Source: Sva-07 sp963829585
Lineage (GTDB): Bacteria > Actinomycetota > Acidimicrobiia > Acidimicrobiales > Ilumatobacteraceae
Reading direction: 5' to 3'
NCBI GenBank assembly: GCA_963829585.1
Contig: CAWHJD010000029.1
Span: 135,983-199,982 of the forward strand
Length of the DNA stretch: 64,000 nt
In this document: piece by piece, positions 19,600-29,101 of the stretch
Layout of the letters: each line of letters starts with the position of its first letter
How positions within the stretch are numbered: position 1 is the first letter of the stretch
Notes under the pieces: model-generated
Told to the model about the DNA's origin: nothing
The model's input: the letters and a program-made list of their open reading frames with translations, nothing else
Databases searched by the model: none
Made by a program: the position numbers and the translations under genes

Positions 19600-22500
19600 G
19601 TGAAGTTGTCGACTGTGACCTGGCGTCAAGCCGTAGCTGTCACGGCGGCGACGTTGCTCGCCCTGTTCGCGGTCATGGTCGTGGTCCGGTCCGATGGGCT
19701 GCCGGCGGTCGATGCCGCCTCCGGGCGGGCGACCGCTTGGTTCGTGCACCAGCCCACCGGACGCGTGGTGTTGGTCGACGGTTACGGCGGGCGAGCACTT
19801 GCGAGCCTCGACACCGGAGCCCAGGGGGATGAACTCACGGTCGCCGAGGGTGGACCCGGCGCCTATCTGCTGAACGACGCGACGGCCGAGGCCCAGGCGA
19901 TCGATTCGGTCGAACTGCGGCTCGGAACACCGTTCGGCCTCACGGCACTGGGTGCCGGTCGATCCCTCTCGGGCGTCGGCCAGGCGGGCCTCGTGGTTGC
20001 GAATCCTGACGAGAACGAGGCCAACGTGGTTCCCTCCGACGGGGAGCCCATCGCCTTTCCGGTCGACACGGGCACGGCGACGCAGATTGCGCCGGACGGC
20101 TCGATCTGGTCGCTGGTGGACGGCGACCTGCGACGCACGACATCGTCGGCCGCCCAGACGTCCCGCCTCGGCGCTCCCGGCGCTGCGCTGTCGCTGGTCG
20201 GCAACGTGGCGTTCGTCGTCGATGCCGAGAACCGTCGGGCCCGCCTCGGCGACGGGAACTGGCAGACGCTGCCCACCGACGCCGACCCGAGCGAAATCGT
20301 CGCGCAGGTGCCCGGGCCACCGGCCGAGTGCGGTTGGGTCGGCGCCAACGACGAACTGTGGTGCGTCGGAGACGATGGCATCGACGAATCGTCGGTCGTC
20401 GATGGCCTCGACCTGGACGGCTCCGACTTCCTCGCCATTGCCGGAGATGCTGCGGCGGTCGTCGAGCGCGGGCCCAGCTCGATCACGCGGATCGACTGGC
20501 GCAACGGCGAGATCCTCGACGAACTCCCTGCGACGGTGTCGGCGGATGCGGTGCTGAACGTGACGGCCACGGTCGATCTCGTCTGGGTCGACGAAGTGGC
20601 CGGCGACTTCGTCTGGGGTGTGAACCCGTGGGGCATCCAGGCGATCGACAAGAACGCGCAGGGCATCCTGGTCCTGAGCGACGACGGCGAACTGGTGGAC
20701 GAGGGCGGGAGCGGCGGGACGACCACGGGCGCGGACGACACCTCCGCCACCGAACCGGAGGTGCGCGAACCCGACGACAACGGCATCGACGACGCGCCGG
20801 TTGCGATCGACGACCCCGTGACGGCGCGATCCGGCGCGTCGGTCCCGGTGCAGGTGACCGCCAACGACTTCGATCCCGACGGTGAAGCGATCGCAGTGTC
20901 GAGTGTCGGTGTTCCCGGCCACGGCGAGGTCGACATCGGCACGGCGACCACGGTCGTCTACACCCCTGAGCCGGGCTACGTGGGCGTCGACACGTTCGAG
21001 TACACGATCGTCGACGGCAACGGCACCACCGCCACAGCGACGGTCATCGTCGAGTTGCTCGCTGCCGGCGCGACGAACAAGCCGCCCGTCGGCGTGGTCG
21101 ACCAGGTGGCGACGGGCGCCGGTACCCCCGTGATCGTCGACGTGCTGCTCAACGACGTCGATCCCGAACGCGATGCGCTGGCGCTCGGCGGGTTCTCTCC
21201 TCCTGCCGGAGTCGGTGATGCCGCGCTCGGCCAGGTCAGCGAGACGATCGGGCCGTCCGGTCTCGCCGCCCTGCGATTCGTGCCGGCGGAGGGATTCGAG
21301 GGAATGGCGGTCTTCACGTACCGCCCCGTCGATTCGCTCGGGGCGGTGGGTGACGACGTCGAGGTGCGTGTCGACGTCGCCAGGGCCGGCGATCCCAACC
21401 GTCCGCCTGTCGTGCGGCCCGATGCCGTTCGGGTGCGCCGCAACGTCGAGACGCCGTTGCCGGTCCTCGTCAACGACTCCGATCCCGATGGCGACCCGAT
21501 GGCGTTGACGCTGGTGCAACCGTTGCCGCCGGGGCTCGAGGTCTTCGTCGAGGGTGAGCAACTCTCGATCGTGGCCCGCGCCGGCGCGGCACCGCTCGCA
21601 CCGTTCCAGTACGCCGCCGACGACGGCAACGGCCACGTGGTCCGCGGGTCGGTGCTCGTCGAGGTCATCGACGACATCGAGCCGAACCGTCCTCCGGTCG
21701 TCACGGCCGACACGGACAAGGTCGTGGCCGGACAGTCCGTGATCGTCGAGGTGACAGCAAACGACGTGGATCCCGACGGTGACCCCCTCACCGTGGTGTC
21801 GGTCACGCAGCCCGACGACGACAGCGGGCAGGCGGTCGTGTTCAGTCGGGGTCAGATCCAGTTCTCCCCGTCGCCACTGGACGACGAGGGGGGCCAGACG
21901 AACGCCCGATTCAGCTACACGGTCAGCGACGGCAACGGTCACGAAGTCGCCGGTGAAGTGACGGTGACGGTGCTTCCCGAACCGCTGGCCGAGCCGCCCT
22001 TCGCGCGTGACGACTCCACGTTCACCTTCGTCGACGTGCCGGTCACGGTCGACGTTCTGCGCAACGACGGCGATCCCTCCGGTGGTCGACCGACGATCGT
22101 CGGTCGACCCGGCTGCCCGTCGGGTGGAAGGGCGACGGTCACGGCCGACAGCCAGGTGCGCTTCGACCCGCCGCTCGGCCAGTCGGGAGCGTTCCGCTGC
22201 ACCTACGAGGTGACGAATGCACGTGGGTTGCGAGCGTCGGCGTCGATCATCGTCTCGGTCCGCGAGCCGCAGACCACGAACCTGCCCCCCGAGGTCGTCA
22301 ACGACCGGCTGACGGTCGAGATCGGCGAAACGGCCTCGATCGACGTGGTGGCGAACGACCGTGATCCCGACGGCGCCGACGGCGAACTCGAACTGGTGTC
22401 GTCCACGGCGCCGACGCTCGGAACGGCGACTCGGAACGGCAACACCGTGACGTTCGTCGCCGGGACCCAGATCGGCAACACGACGATCAACTACCAGGTC

Positions 22501-24040
22501 GCCGACGCCGACGGAGCGGTCTCGCTGGGACGGCTGCAGGTCACCATCACCGAGCGGGCCAACCGACCGCCGATCGCGGTCGCCGATTCCCAGTCGATCT
22601 TCGGGCCCGGCAGCCCGCAGCAGTTCAGCGTGCTGGCCAACGACAGCGACCCCGACGAGACCGCGGGCGGCCTGTCGGTCGTCTCGGCGACGATGGTCTC
22701 GGGCGACGCGACGGTGTCGCTCACGGGTTCGATCGTGACCGTGTCGCCTGCACCCAGCTTCGTGGGCGACGTGGTCGCCAGCTACACGATCAGCGACGGC
22801 GGCGGCCTCACTGCCACGGCCGACATCCTGCTCACGGTCGCACCACCGCTCAACCGTCCGCCCGATGCGCGTGACGACTTCGCCGACGTCGTCAACGGTG
22901 GCAGCATCACGACCGCAGTGCTGTTCAACGACACCGATCCCGACGGCGACCAGCTCCTCGTCACGATCACGGACGGTCCGGATCCCTCGCTGGGTTCGGC
23001 CTCGGTCACGCCGAACAGATCGATCGCGTTCACCGCCACACCTGGAGCGTCGGGCACGGCGGTGGTGAACTACCAGCTCAGCGATGGCGACCTCACCGAC
23101 ACCGCCGCGCTGGCGATCACGGTGCGTCCGTGTTCGGAGTCGACCCCGGTCGCCAACGACGGATTCCTGAGCACCGGCTACGAGCAGCCGATCGCCGTCG
23201 ATCTCGGCGCGTTCGGTTCGGGTGGCACGATCGTCGAGGTCCAGGCTCCGGCCGGATACGTCGACGGGATCTACACGCCGCCGGCCGGAGAGAACGGCAA
23301 CGTGTCGATCAACTATGCGGTGGTCAACAGCTGCCGGTTGCGTGCAACCGGACGTGTGACCATCGACGTCAATCAGGACCCCGCGGCGCGCCCGAAGGCC
23401 GTCGTCATCTTCCGCGGCGAGCAGGTCGAGGTGCCCGTGAGCGACCTCGCCACCGACGCCGAACCCCTCACGATCACGGCGAGTGCCGGCGTACCCGGCC
23501 TGGGTGGCGATCGAGCCGGCGCGCCTCGTGATCGCGCCCGGCGTCGACGTGGTGCCCGGCTCCTACGAGTGGACGGTCACGGTGACGGATCCGGGTGGAC
23601 TCGCGACGGTGGTGCAGGTCACGTCGGTCGTGGAGAATCGCCCACCCGTGGCCGTCGCCGACACGGTCGACGTGAGCGACGGCGCGGTGGCGTCGTTCCA
23701 GATCGTCGACAACGACACCGACGGCGACTCCGAGGGCGGAAACGGCGCACTGGTCATCCAGAGCATCTCGTCCACCACCATCGTGTTCACCAACGGTGCA
23801 ACCGGCACGATCACCGTGGATCCCCTCGGGCGATCGGTACAGGTCGACCCGGCCGACGGGCTGGGAACTGCGACGTTCACCTACACGGTGCGCGACAGCG
23901 ACGGCGCCGTGTCGGAACCCGCCACCGTGACGGTCGTTGCGCCGACCGAACGGCCTCCGACGACAGCACCGGCCGCGCCGGCACCCGCCGAACCCGGCAC
24001 CCCGTCGAACCCGTCGACCCCGTCCAAGCCCTCGAACTGA
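19600..24040 (+). CDS. large secreted multi-repeat Ig-like (Big_9/cadherin-like) protein, one frameshift
   Basis: About 1479 residues. One N-terminal membrane segment (AVTAATLLALFAVMVVV) is followed by about 300 residues of beta-propeller-like repeats and then about eleven Ig-like modules of 85-100 residues. Most modules start with NRPP-type sequences and carry a (N)D.DPDGD motif typical of Big_9/VCBS-like domains, which may bind calcium. The ninth and tenth are divergent. The C-terminus is a Pro/Thr/Ser tail without an LPXTG signal. It is probably an extracellular or wall-spanning protein anchored by the N-terminal helix. The frame breaks at a CCC run (23494-23496). The start is uncertain: GTG at 19600, 19594 or 19564; I prefer 19600, with GAGG upstream. 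It takes the place of the FN3 protein of PFNA clusters. Confidence 0.8.
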
Positions 24041-24082
24041 TTCCGGTCGGCAGCGAACCCGACATCGGCGCTGACCGTGCCG

Positions 24083-25966
24083 TCAGACGTTGACGGGCGA
24101 GCGTGTCGACGGCCGCAGGGAGCGCAGGCTGAGCCGCCACCTCAGCCGCTGCCACCGGGTGCGCGCTGCTGCCATCGACCCCTCGACGGCGTCGAGACAC
24201 TTGGCTGCATCGTCGGCCAGCAGGACGGGATGTTCCGGTGAGCCGAACGTCGCTGCGCCTGCCAACGCGGCCAGCCGACGGAGGTCGCGATGGGCGTCGG
24301 CGACCAACGGTTCACTGTCGCCGACGATCTCACCATCGGTCGCCGACCGGCTGATGTCGAGTCCGGCGTCGACCAGGACGTCGGTGGCCGACGCCCATGC
24401 CCCGCGAATCCGCTCGGACGGCACCGCAGCGCGCAGGCGTCGTCGTCGTCGTCGGTACTTGACTCCCGTGATGGCTGCGGCGGCGGCGGCGAACGGGAGG
24501 AGGAGCACGCCGACACCGATGCTCGCTCGGACCACCCACATGATCGCTGTCGACAGCGCGCTGGTCGACGCGTCGGTGGTCGCCTCGTCCGGGGCCGTCG
24601 TTTCGTTGTCGGGTTCGGGCGGCGGGGCGATCGGTGGCTGCGGTGCGGCAGGACTCTGCACCTGCGGCTGAGGAGGCGGAGGCGCCCCGTCGGTTGCCTC
24701 CTCGGCCGGAACGGGGTCGAATGCCAGCCATTGCCCGTCGGAGAGCTGGACCTCGGGCCACACCTCGGCGTCGGCCGAGCTGAGCGCGAGGGCCTCGCCA
24801 CTCGCGACGGGCGTGGCGTCGTCGCCCGAGCCGGAGCCGGCGACGAATCCGGTGGCGACACGCGCCTCGATCCCGAGGGAACGAGCGAGCAGGACGAACG
24901 CCGTGGCGAACTGCTCTGCCGTGCCGCGTTGGGTGTCGCGGAGGAACCTGTCGATCAGTGCCTGCTGGAGTCCGGCGCCCTGCACGTCGCTGTCGAGCAC
25001 GAACTCCTCACGCATGGTCGTCTCGAGTTGCGTCAATCGATCGATCGCGCTGCCGTCGCCGGCGAGTCCGGCGGCGAGGTCGGTGAGACTCGACGCCGAC
25101 TCGTCGACGAGCCGGGGGGCGACGCCCTGCTCGACGAAGTCGCTCGTGGTCGGCGGGAGGTTTGCCACGATGGCGACCTGATCGCCAGCTTCCGGCGGTT
25201 CGGCGAGCCGTACCACCGTTCTCTGCGGATCGGTCTCGACGGCCGCGTCGACCGACACCGGCGCGCCGGGGAGCGGCACGAGCGTGAGGTTGTCGTCGAG
25301 GAACTCGATGTCAGCGTTCACGACCGGCCCGGTGACCGGGCCGAGTGTCTTGCCGATCGGTCGCAGGGTGAGCGCCGGCGACCACCGTCGACCGTCGAAG
25401 TCCGAGAGCGCCGCCGTCCGCCATCGCGCCGGCAGGGCGCCGCCGTCGGGGGATGTGACGCGATGGAGGTCGATCGGCGGGTCGAGCGCCCTGAGGGCCA
25501 GTGTTGCCTCGATGGGATCGAGGATGGGCGCCGTCTGCTCGGCCGGATCGTTGCGTCGGGGATCCGCCCGCGTCGTGAACGACAGGGGAACAGCGACGAG
25601 CGCGACGAGGGTCATCGCGACGAGGAGCAGCCCGACGATGCGCCGCTCGCCGCGCAGCAGCACCATCCGATCGTCGAGCGTCCCGTCGTTGCGGAGCATC
25701 GAGAACAACGTGGCGACTGCGCCGAGCGCGATGAGCCACGACCAGGTGACGCCTCGTGGCGCGCTGAGGGCGACTGCCGCGAGATAGCACGACACCAGTG
25801 GGAGCAGTGGGAGGAGGTGGAAGCGTCGGCGTGCGGCGAGTTCGTCGCTGATCGCTGTGGCGGTCGCGATGACGGCGACGACGGTGCCGATCAGATCGGC
25901 ACGCTCGGGGCTCGGCCAGTCGGTCGACAGCAGCCCTTGGATCCCCGAGGTGAAGGCGTCGATCAC
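24083..25966 (-). CDS. transglutaminase-fold membrane protein (TgpA/DUF3488-like), catalytic residues not conserved
   Basis: The 627-residue protein has four N-terminal membrane segments, an external region with a transglutaminase-like core (GTAEQFATAFVLLARSLGIEA, then DAEVWPEVQ, then WLAFDP), a Pro/Gln-rich stretch, one more membrane segment (about 515-545) and a cytoplasmic tail. In active members the first motif has Cys, the second starts with His and the third keeps Asp. Here Cys is Ala and His is Glu, so only Asp remains. A binding or structural role is more likely than cross-linking. It starts with GTG 25966, one base after the upstream small gene's stop, as the last gene of the moxR-DUF58 operon. 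Confidence 0.8.
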   Translation of the reverse strand: MIDAFTSGIQGLLSTDWPSPERADLIGTVVAVIATATAISDELAARRRFHLLPLLPLVSCYLAAVALSAPRGVTWSWLIALGAVATLFSMLRNDGTLDDRMVLLRGERRIVGLLLVAMTLVALVAVPLSFTTRADPRRNDPAEQTAPILDPIEATLALRALDPPIDLHRVTSPDGGALPARWRTAALSDFDGRRWSPALTLRPIGKTLGPVTGPVVNADIEFLDDNLTLVPLPGAPVSVDAAVETDPQRTVVRLAEPPEAGDQVAIVANLPPTTSDFVEQGVAPRLVDESASSLTDLAAGLAGDGSAIDRLTQLETTMREEFVLDSDVQGAGLQQALIDRFLRDTQRGTAEQFATAFVLLARSLGIEARVATGFVAGSGSGDDATPVASGEALALSSADAEVWPEVQLSDGQWLAFDPVPAEEATDGAPPPPQPQVQSPAAPQPPIAPPPEPDNETTAPDEATTDASTSALSTAIMWVVRASIGVGVLLLPFAAAAAAITGVKYRRRRRRLRAAVPSERIRGAWASATDVLVDAGLDISRSATDGEIVGDSEPLVADAHRDLRRLAALAGAATFGSPEHPVLLADDAAKCLDAVEGSMAAARTRWQRLRWRLSLRSLRPSTRSPVNV

Positions 25967-25967
25967 G

Positions 25968-26250
25968 TCAGCCGGCGCCGCCCGAGTTGGCGACGACCGC
26001 GAGGATCACCGACACGACGATCGCCGAGACGGCGGCAAGGGCCCTGGCCGCGACTGGGCGTCCGACCAGCGTGAGAGCGGCGATGGTCGGGAGAACCGGT
26101 GCTGCCACGAGCGCCCATTCGAACTGGTCGAAGATGCCACACGCCGCCGCGCCGACGGTGAGATAGCCGGCCAGTAGGACGACGATCCGCAGACGCGACA
26201 GGCCCCGAGCGGACAGCCGCGTCGTCGACGGGCTCCGTGGCGTCGCTCAT
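25968..26250 (-). CDS. small two- to three-helix membrane protein, one frameshift
   Basis: The reconstructed product is about 93 residues. The ATG at 26250 overlaps the DUF58 stop (ATGA). After about 16 polar residues the frame breaks in a four-C run (26203-26206). Dropping one base gives LRIVVLLAGYLTVGAAACG, EWALVAAPVLPTIAALTLVG and AVSAIVVSVILAVVAN, which are convincing membrane helices, and a stop one base before the transglutaminase-fold gene. No family is recognised. The tight overlaps place it in one translation unit with DUF58 and the transglutaminase-fold protein. Confidence 0.6.
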
Positions 26251-27356
26251 CCCCACGTCTGCCATCGTCGGACGAACTCTCTCGCGTCGTTGGCGGCGAG
26301 GACGACACCCCTGCCGGCCGTCGCCCCCTCGCCGATCCTGACCACCGACATCCGCTCCGAGGTGGAGAAGCGACTCGATGGCCCGGTGGGTCCGGTCACG
26401 AACACCACCGACGACTGGTCGAATCCACCGGTGAAGAGGGCGCTCACGGGCAGCAGGCTCGTCGGTTGGGACTGTTGCACGGGTGTGAGCAGGTCGAGCA
26501 CCTGAGCGTCGGTCACCAGCGGAGTCGGCCGACCTGCATGGTTGAAGTCGGTTGTGCGCACGACGACATCGAGACCCGTCCGGATGGCGTGAACCGCGAG
26601 GGTCGCAGCGACATCGACGGCTTCCTCGAAGTCGTCGGGGCCGCTCGCGGTCGGCGCAGTGTCGAGCACGACGGTGAACTCCGGGCGGCGAACCTCGACG
26701 TGCTCTCGCACCATGAGGGTGCCGGTGCGCGCGGTGGTCGGCCAGTGGATCATCCGCGGGTCGTCGCCCGCCACGTACTCGCGCAGCGACACGAAGCCCG
26801 ACATCGGATCGGACGTGGCACGTCGGAGTACGGACTCGTTCTCCACCACGCGCACCGCTCCCTGGGGACCAATGAGGTCGTAGACCTTGGGGTGCACGAT
26901 CACCGACGCAACCCCGGTGTCGCGACGTCGCCCGACGGTGAGCCAGAAGGGGTCGACCCGCTCGATCTCGAACGGCCCGACGTCGAAGATCCCGCGCCGA
27001 CGGGTCGGGATCGACCCGCGGACCGTCTCCTCGGCGTTCGCGGCCACCGCCGGCACGGGAACCCGCACCTCGGCGTCGGCGCACCGGTCGATGATGGTGG
27101 CCCGGCCCGAACGGAAACGGGTCGCGTTGCGCAACCGGTAGCTCAACAGGATCGGGTCGCCGCGCGGGACGCGAACCGCGATCAGGCGCCGGGTGACCGT
27201 CGCACGCAACGGCCGCTGTGAGATCCAGACCGCCACGAACAACAGGGCGCCGATGCCGCAGGCGACGATGACGATCTCCTCGTAGTGCCACCACCAGCCG
27301 AGGACGCCGAGCACCACTGCGGCCAGGACCGCACCGAGGCCCGAGCGGGTGAGCAC
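26247..27356 (-). CDS. DUF58 domain protein
   Basis: A 369-residue membrane-anchored DUF58 protein. Two N-terminal membrane helices are followed by a beta-rich region and the family motif VSLREYVAGDDPRMIHWPTTART (about residues 205-227). A von Willebrand A-like C-terminal part (EFTVVLDTAP) comes next. DUF58 proteins nearly always pair with MoxR AAA+ ATPases and transglutaminase-like membrane proteins, as here, and are thought to assemble or activate envelope complexes. GTG 27356 follows the moxR stop by 2 bases. Confidence 0.88.
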   Translation of the reverse strand: MLTRSGLGAVLAAVVLGVLGWWWHYEEIVIVACGIGALLFVAVWISQRPLRATVTRRLIAVRVPRGDPILLSYRLRNATRFRSGRATIIDRCADAEVRVPVPAVAANAEETVRGSIPTRRRGIFDVGPFEIERVDPFWLTVGRRRDTGVASVIVHPKVYDLIGPQGAVRVVENESVLRRATSDPMSGFVSLREYVAGDDPRMIHWPTTARTGTLMVREHVEVRRPEFTVVLDTAPTASGPDDFEEAVDVAATLAVHAIRTGLDVVVRTTDFNHAGRPTPLVTDAQVLDLLTPVQQSQPTSLLPVSALFTGGFDQSSVVFVTGPTGPSSRFSTSERMSVVRIGEGATAGRGVVLAANDAREFVRRWQTWG

Positions 27357-27358
27357 GT

Positions 27359-28309
27359 TCAGCCCTCTCGGGATCGGGGGACCGGGACCTCGTCGATGAT
27401 GTCGGCCAGTGCGTTCTCGATCCGGACACCACGGAGTTCGGCTTCGGCGGTCAGCGCCATGCGGTGGGTGAGCACTGCTGCGGCAATGGCCTTGACGTCG
27501 TCGGGTGTGACGTAGTCGCGTTCATCGGTGGCCGCGAATGCTCGGGCCACCCGCAACATCGTGAGCGTCCCGCGTGTCGACACGCCGAGTCGCAGGTCGG
27601 GGTGGGTTCTGGTGGCGTTGGCGATCCGCACGATGTAGTCGGCGATCGAGTGGACCACCTCGATGTTCTCGATCTCGTTGATCGCCCGGTCGAGTTCCTC
27701 CGGGTCGGTCACCGGTGCGAGGTCGTCCAACGCGCTGTGACGGTGGTAGTCCTCGAGGATCGAGACCTCGGTGTCGGCGTCGGCGTACCCCAGCGTGAGC
27801 CGCATCGCGAAGCGGTCGAGTTGGACGTCGGGCAGCGGGAACGTGCCCTGGAAGTCACGGGGGTTCTGCGTGGCGATCACGAAGAACGGCCGGGCGACCG
27901 GCCGGCTCACGCCGTCGGCGGTGACCTGGCGTTCCTCCATCACCTCGAGCAGGGCCGACTGGGTCTTGGGGCTGCCACGGTTGATCTCGTCGCCGATCAG
28001 CACGTTGGTGAACACCGGCCCCTCGCGGAAGGTGAACGTGCTGGTGCGCTGGTCGAAGACCATCACGCCGGTGATGTCGGTCGGGAGGAGGTCGGGTGTG
28101 AACTGCACCCGCTTCCACGTGCCCGAGATGGAGTTGGCGATCGCCTTCGCGAGGCTGGTCTTGCCGGTGCCGGGAACGTCGTCGAGCAGGAGGTGGCCCT
28201 CGGTGAGCAGGCAGCACAGCGCCAGGCGGATCTCGTCACGCTTGCCGCGCACGACCCGATCGACGTTCGACAGCAGCGCATCGGCGACCTGTGCAGCGTG
28301 GAGCGACAT
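27359..28309 (-). CDS. MoxR-type AAA+ ATPase
   Basis: A 316-residue AAA+ ATPase of the MoxR group, which act as chaperones for maturation of partner complexes. Walker A is DVPGTGKTSLAKAIA (about residue 44), Walker B region GDEINRGSPKTQSALLE, sensor 1 ATQNPRDFQGTFPLPDVQLD and the C-terminal lid STRGTLTMLRVARA. I chose ATG 28309. The longer open frame to 28810 runs through the neighbouring SWIM gene and is shadow. It heads the moxR-DUF58-small membrane protein-transglutaminase operon. Confidence 0.92.
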   Translation of the reverse strand: MSLHAAQVADALLSNVDRVVRGKRDEIRLALCCLLTEGHLLLDDVPGTGKTSLAKAIANSISGTWKRVQFTPDLLPTDITGVMVFDQRTSTFTFREGPVFTNVLIGDEINRGSPKTQSALLEVMEERQVTADGVSRPVARPFFVIATQNPRDFQGTFPLPDVQLDRFAMRLTLGYADADTEVSILEDYHRHSALDDLAPVTDPEELDRAINEIENIEVVHSIADYIVRIANATRTHPDLRLGVSTRGTLTMLRVARAFAATDERDYVTPDDVKAIAAAVLTHRMALTAEAELRGVRIENALADIIDEVPVPRSREG

Positions 28310-28359
28310 CGAGACGAGTGTACGTGTGGCCCGGAAGCGGGCCGGTGCATGTCGTGGCG

Positions 28360-29082
28360 TCAGTCCCAGTCGATGCGGAGGTTCGAGAGAGCATCGCGCA
28401 GCACGGTGGCGAGCGTTCGTGACTTCGCCATGATCGGCTCGATCCGCTCGATGTCGGCGACATCGGGGAGCGCCGTTCCCGCGGGCACCCTGAGGAGCTC
28501 CTCGAGCGGGTCGGTGCGCGGCCCGATCGACCGCGGCTCGCCCGTCCGCGGCCCGTCCGTCCGCGACTCGTCGGTCTGGGGCCTGACCAACCGCAGGTGC
28601 CGCCCCGTCTCCCCCGACCCGGTCTTTCCGGACCCGACCCCGAAAGACTCGACCTCGGCAGACCCGCCGGGGGTCGTGTCGGAGACCGTGGTGCGGTCGC
28701 GCCAGAGGTCGAGGAGTTCGGGCTCGAGGAGGAACTCGTCGCTGAGCGTGAACAGCGTGGCGACGACGTGCTTGCAGGCGTAGCCGTCCCAGTTGTCGTT
28801 GTCGGGGCACGTGCAGGTGGTGCGGACGTCACGTCGCAGCGGCATGCCGTCGCCGGCGGCGACCTCGACGGCGGCGATGTACGGCGTCGAACGCGAGCCC
28901 TGGATCTCGCACGTGACGACACCGGGTTCGATGATGATGTCGAGCACGGAGCCGTCCCTGGCGTACTGCTTGCCCCGCCGGAGACGTGACGGATCGCTCA
29001 TCTCGGCGGCGAGCACCTTCATCATCGTGGCGGGGAGCCGGCCGGGATGGTTGGCGCCGAACGGCTTGCGCGGCCGGCTCAC
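28360..29082 (-). CDS. SWIM zinc-finger protein
   Basis: A 240-residue protein with a SWIM zinc finger (CTCPDNDNWDGYACKHVVA, about residues 90-108). SWIM fingers bind DNA or proteins. The gene lies 19 bp downstream of a SNF2-type helicase on the same strand, an arrangement seen widely in actinobacteria, so it probably partners the helicase. A low-complexity charged stretch with repeated RTD/GPR units lies between about residues 160 and 190. Function beyond this is unknown. Confidence 0.85.
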   Translation of the reverse strand: MSRPRKPFGANHPGRLPATMMKVLAAEMSDPSRLRRGKQYARDGSVLDIIIEPGVVTCEIQGSRSTPYIAAVEVAAGDGMPLRRDVRTTCTCPDNDNWDGYACKHVVATLFTLSDEFLLEPELLDLWRDRTTVSDTTPGGSAEVESFGVGSGKTGSGETGRHLRLVRPQTDESRTDGPRTGEPRSIGPRTDPLEELLRVPAGTALPDVADIERIEPIMAKSRTLATVLRDALSNLRIDWD

Positions 29083-29101
29083 GAGACGACCCGATCCCGG
29101 T

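Noticed and set aside
19579..21942. 787-residue open frame opposite the Ig-repeat gene
   Set aside because: Composition is that of an antisense shadow and the Ig repeats explain the region.
20800..23950. Repeated DNA in the Ig-repeat gene as a CRISPR-like or tandem-repeat array
   Set aside because: Repeats are at protein level, 85-100 residues long and diverged; there are no direct repeats with spacers.
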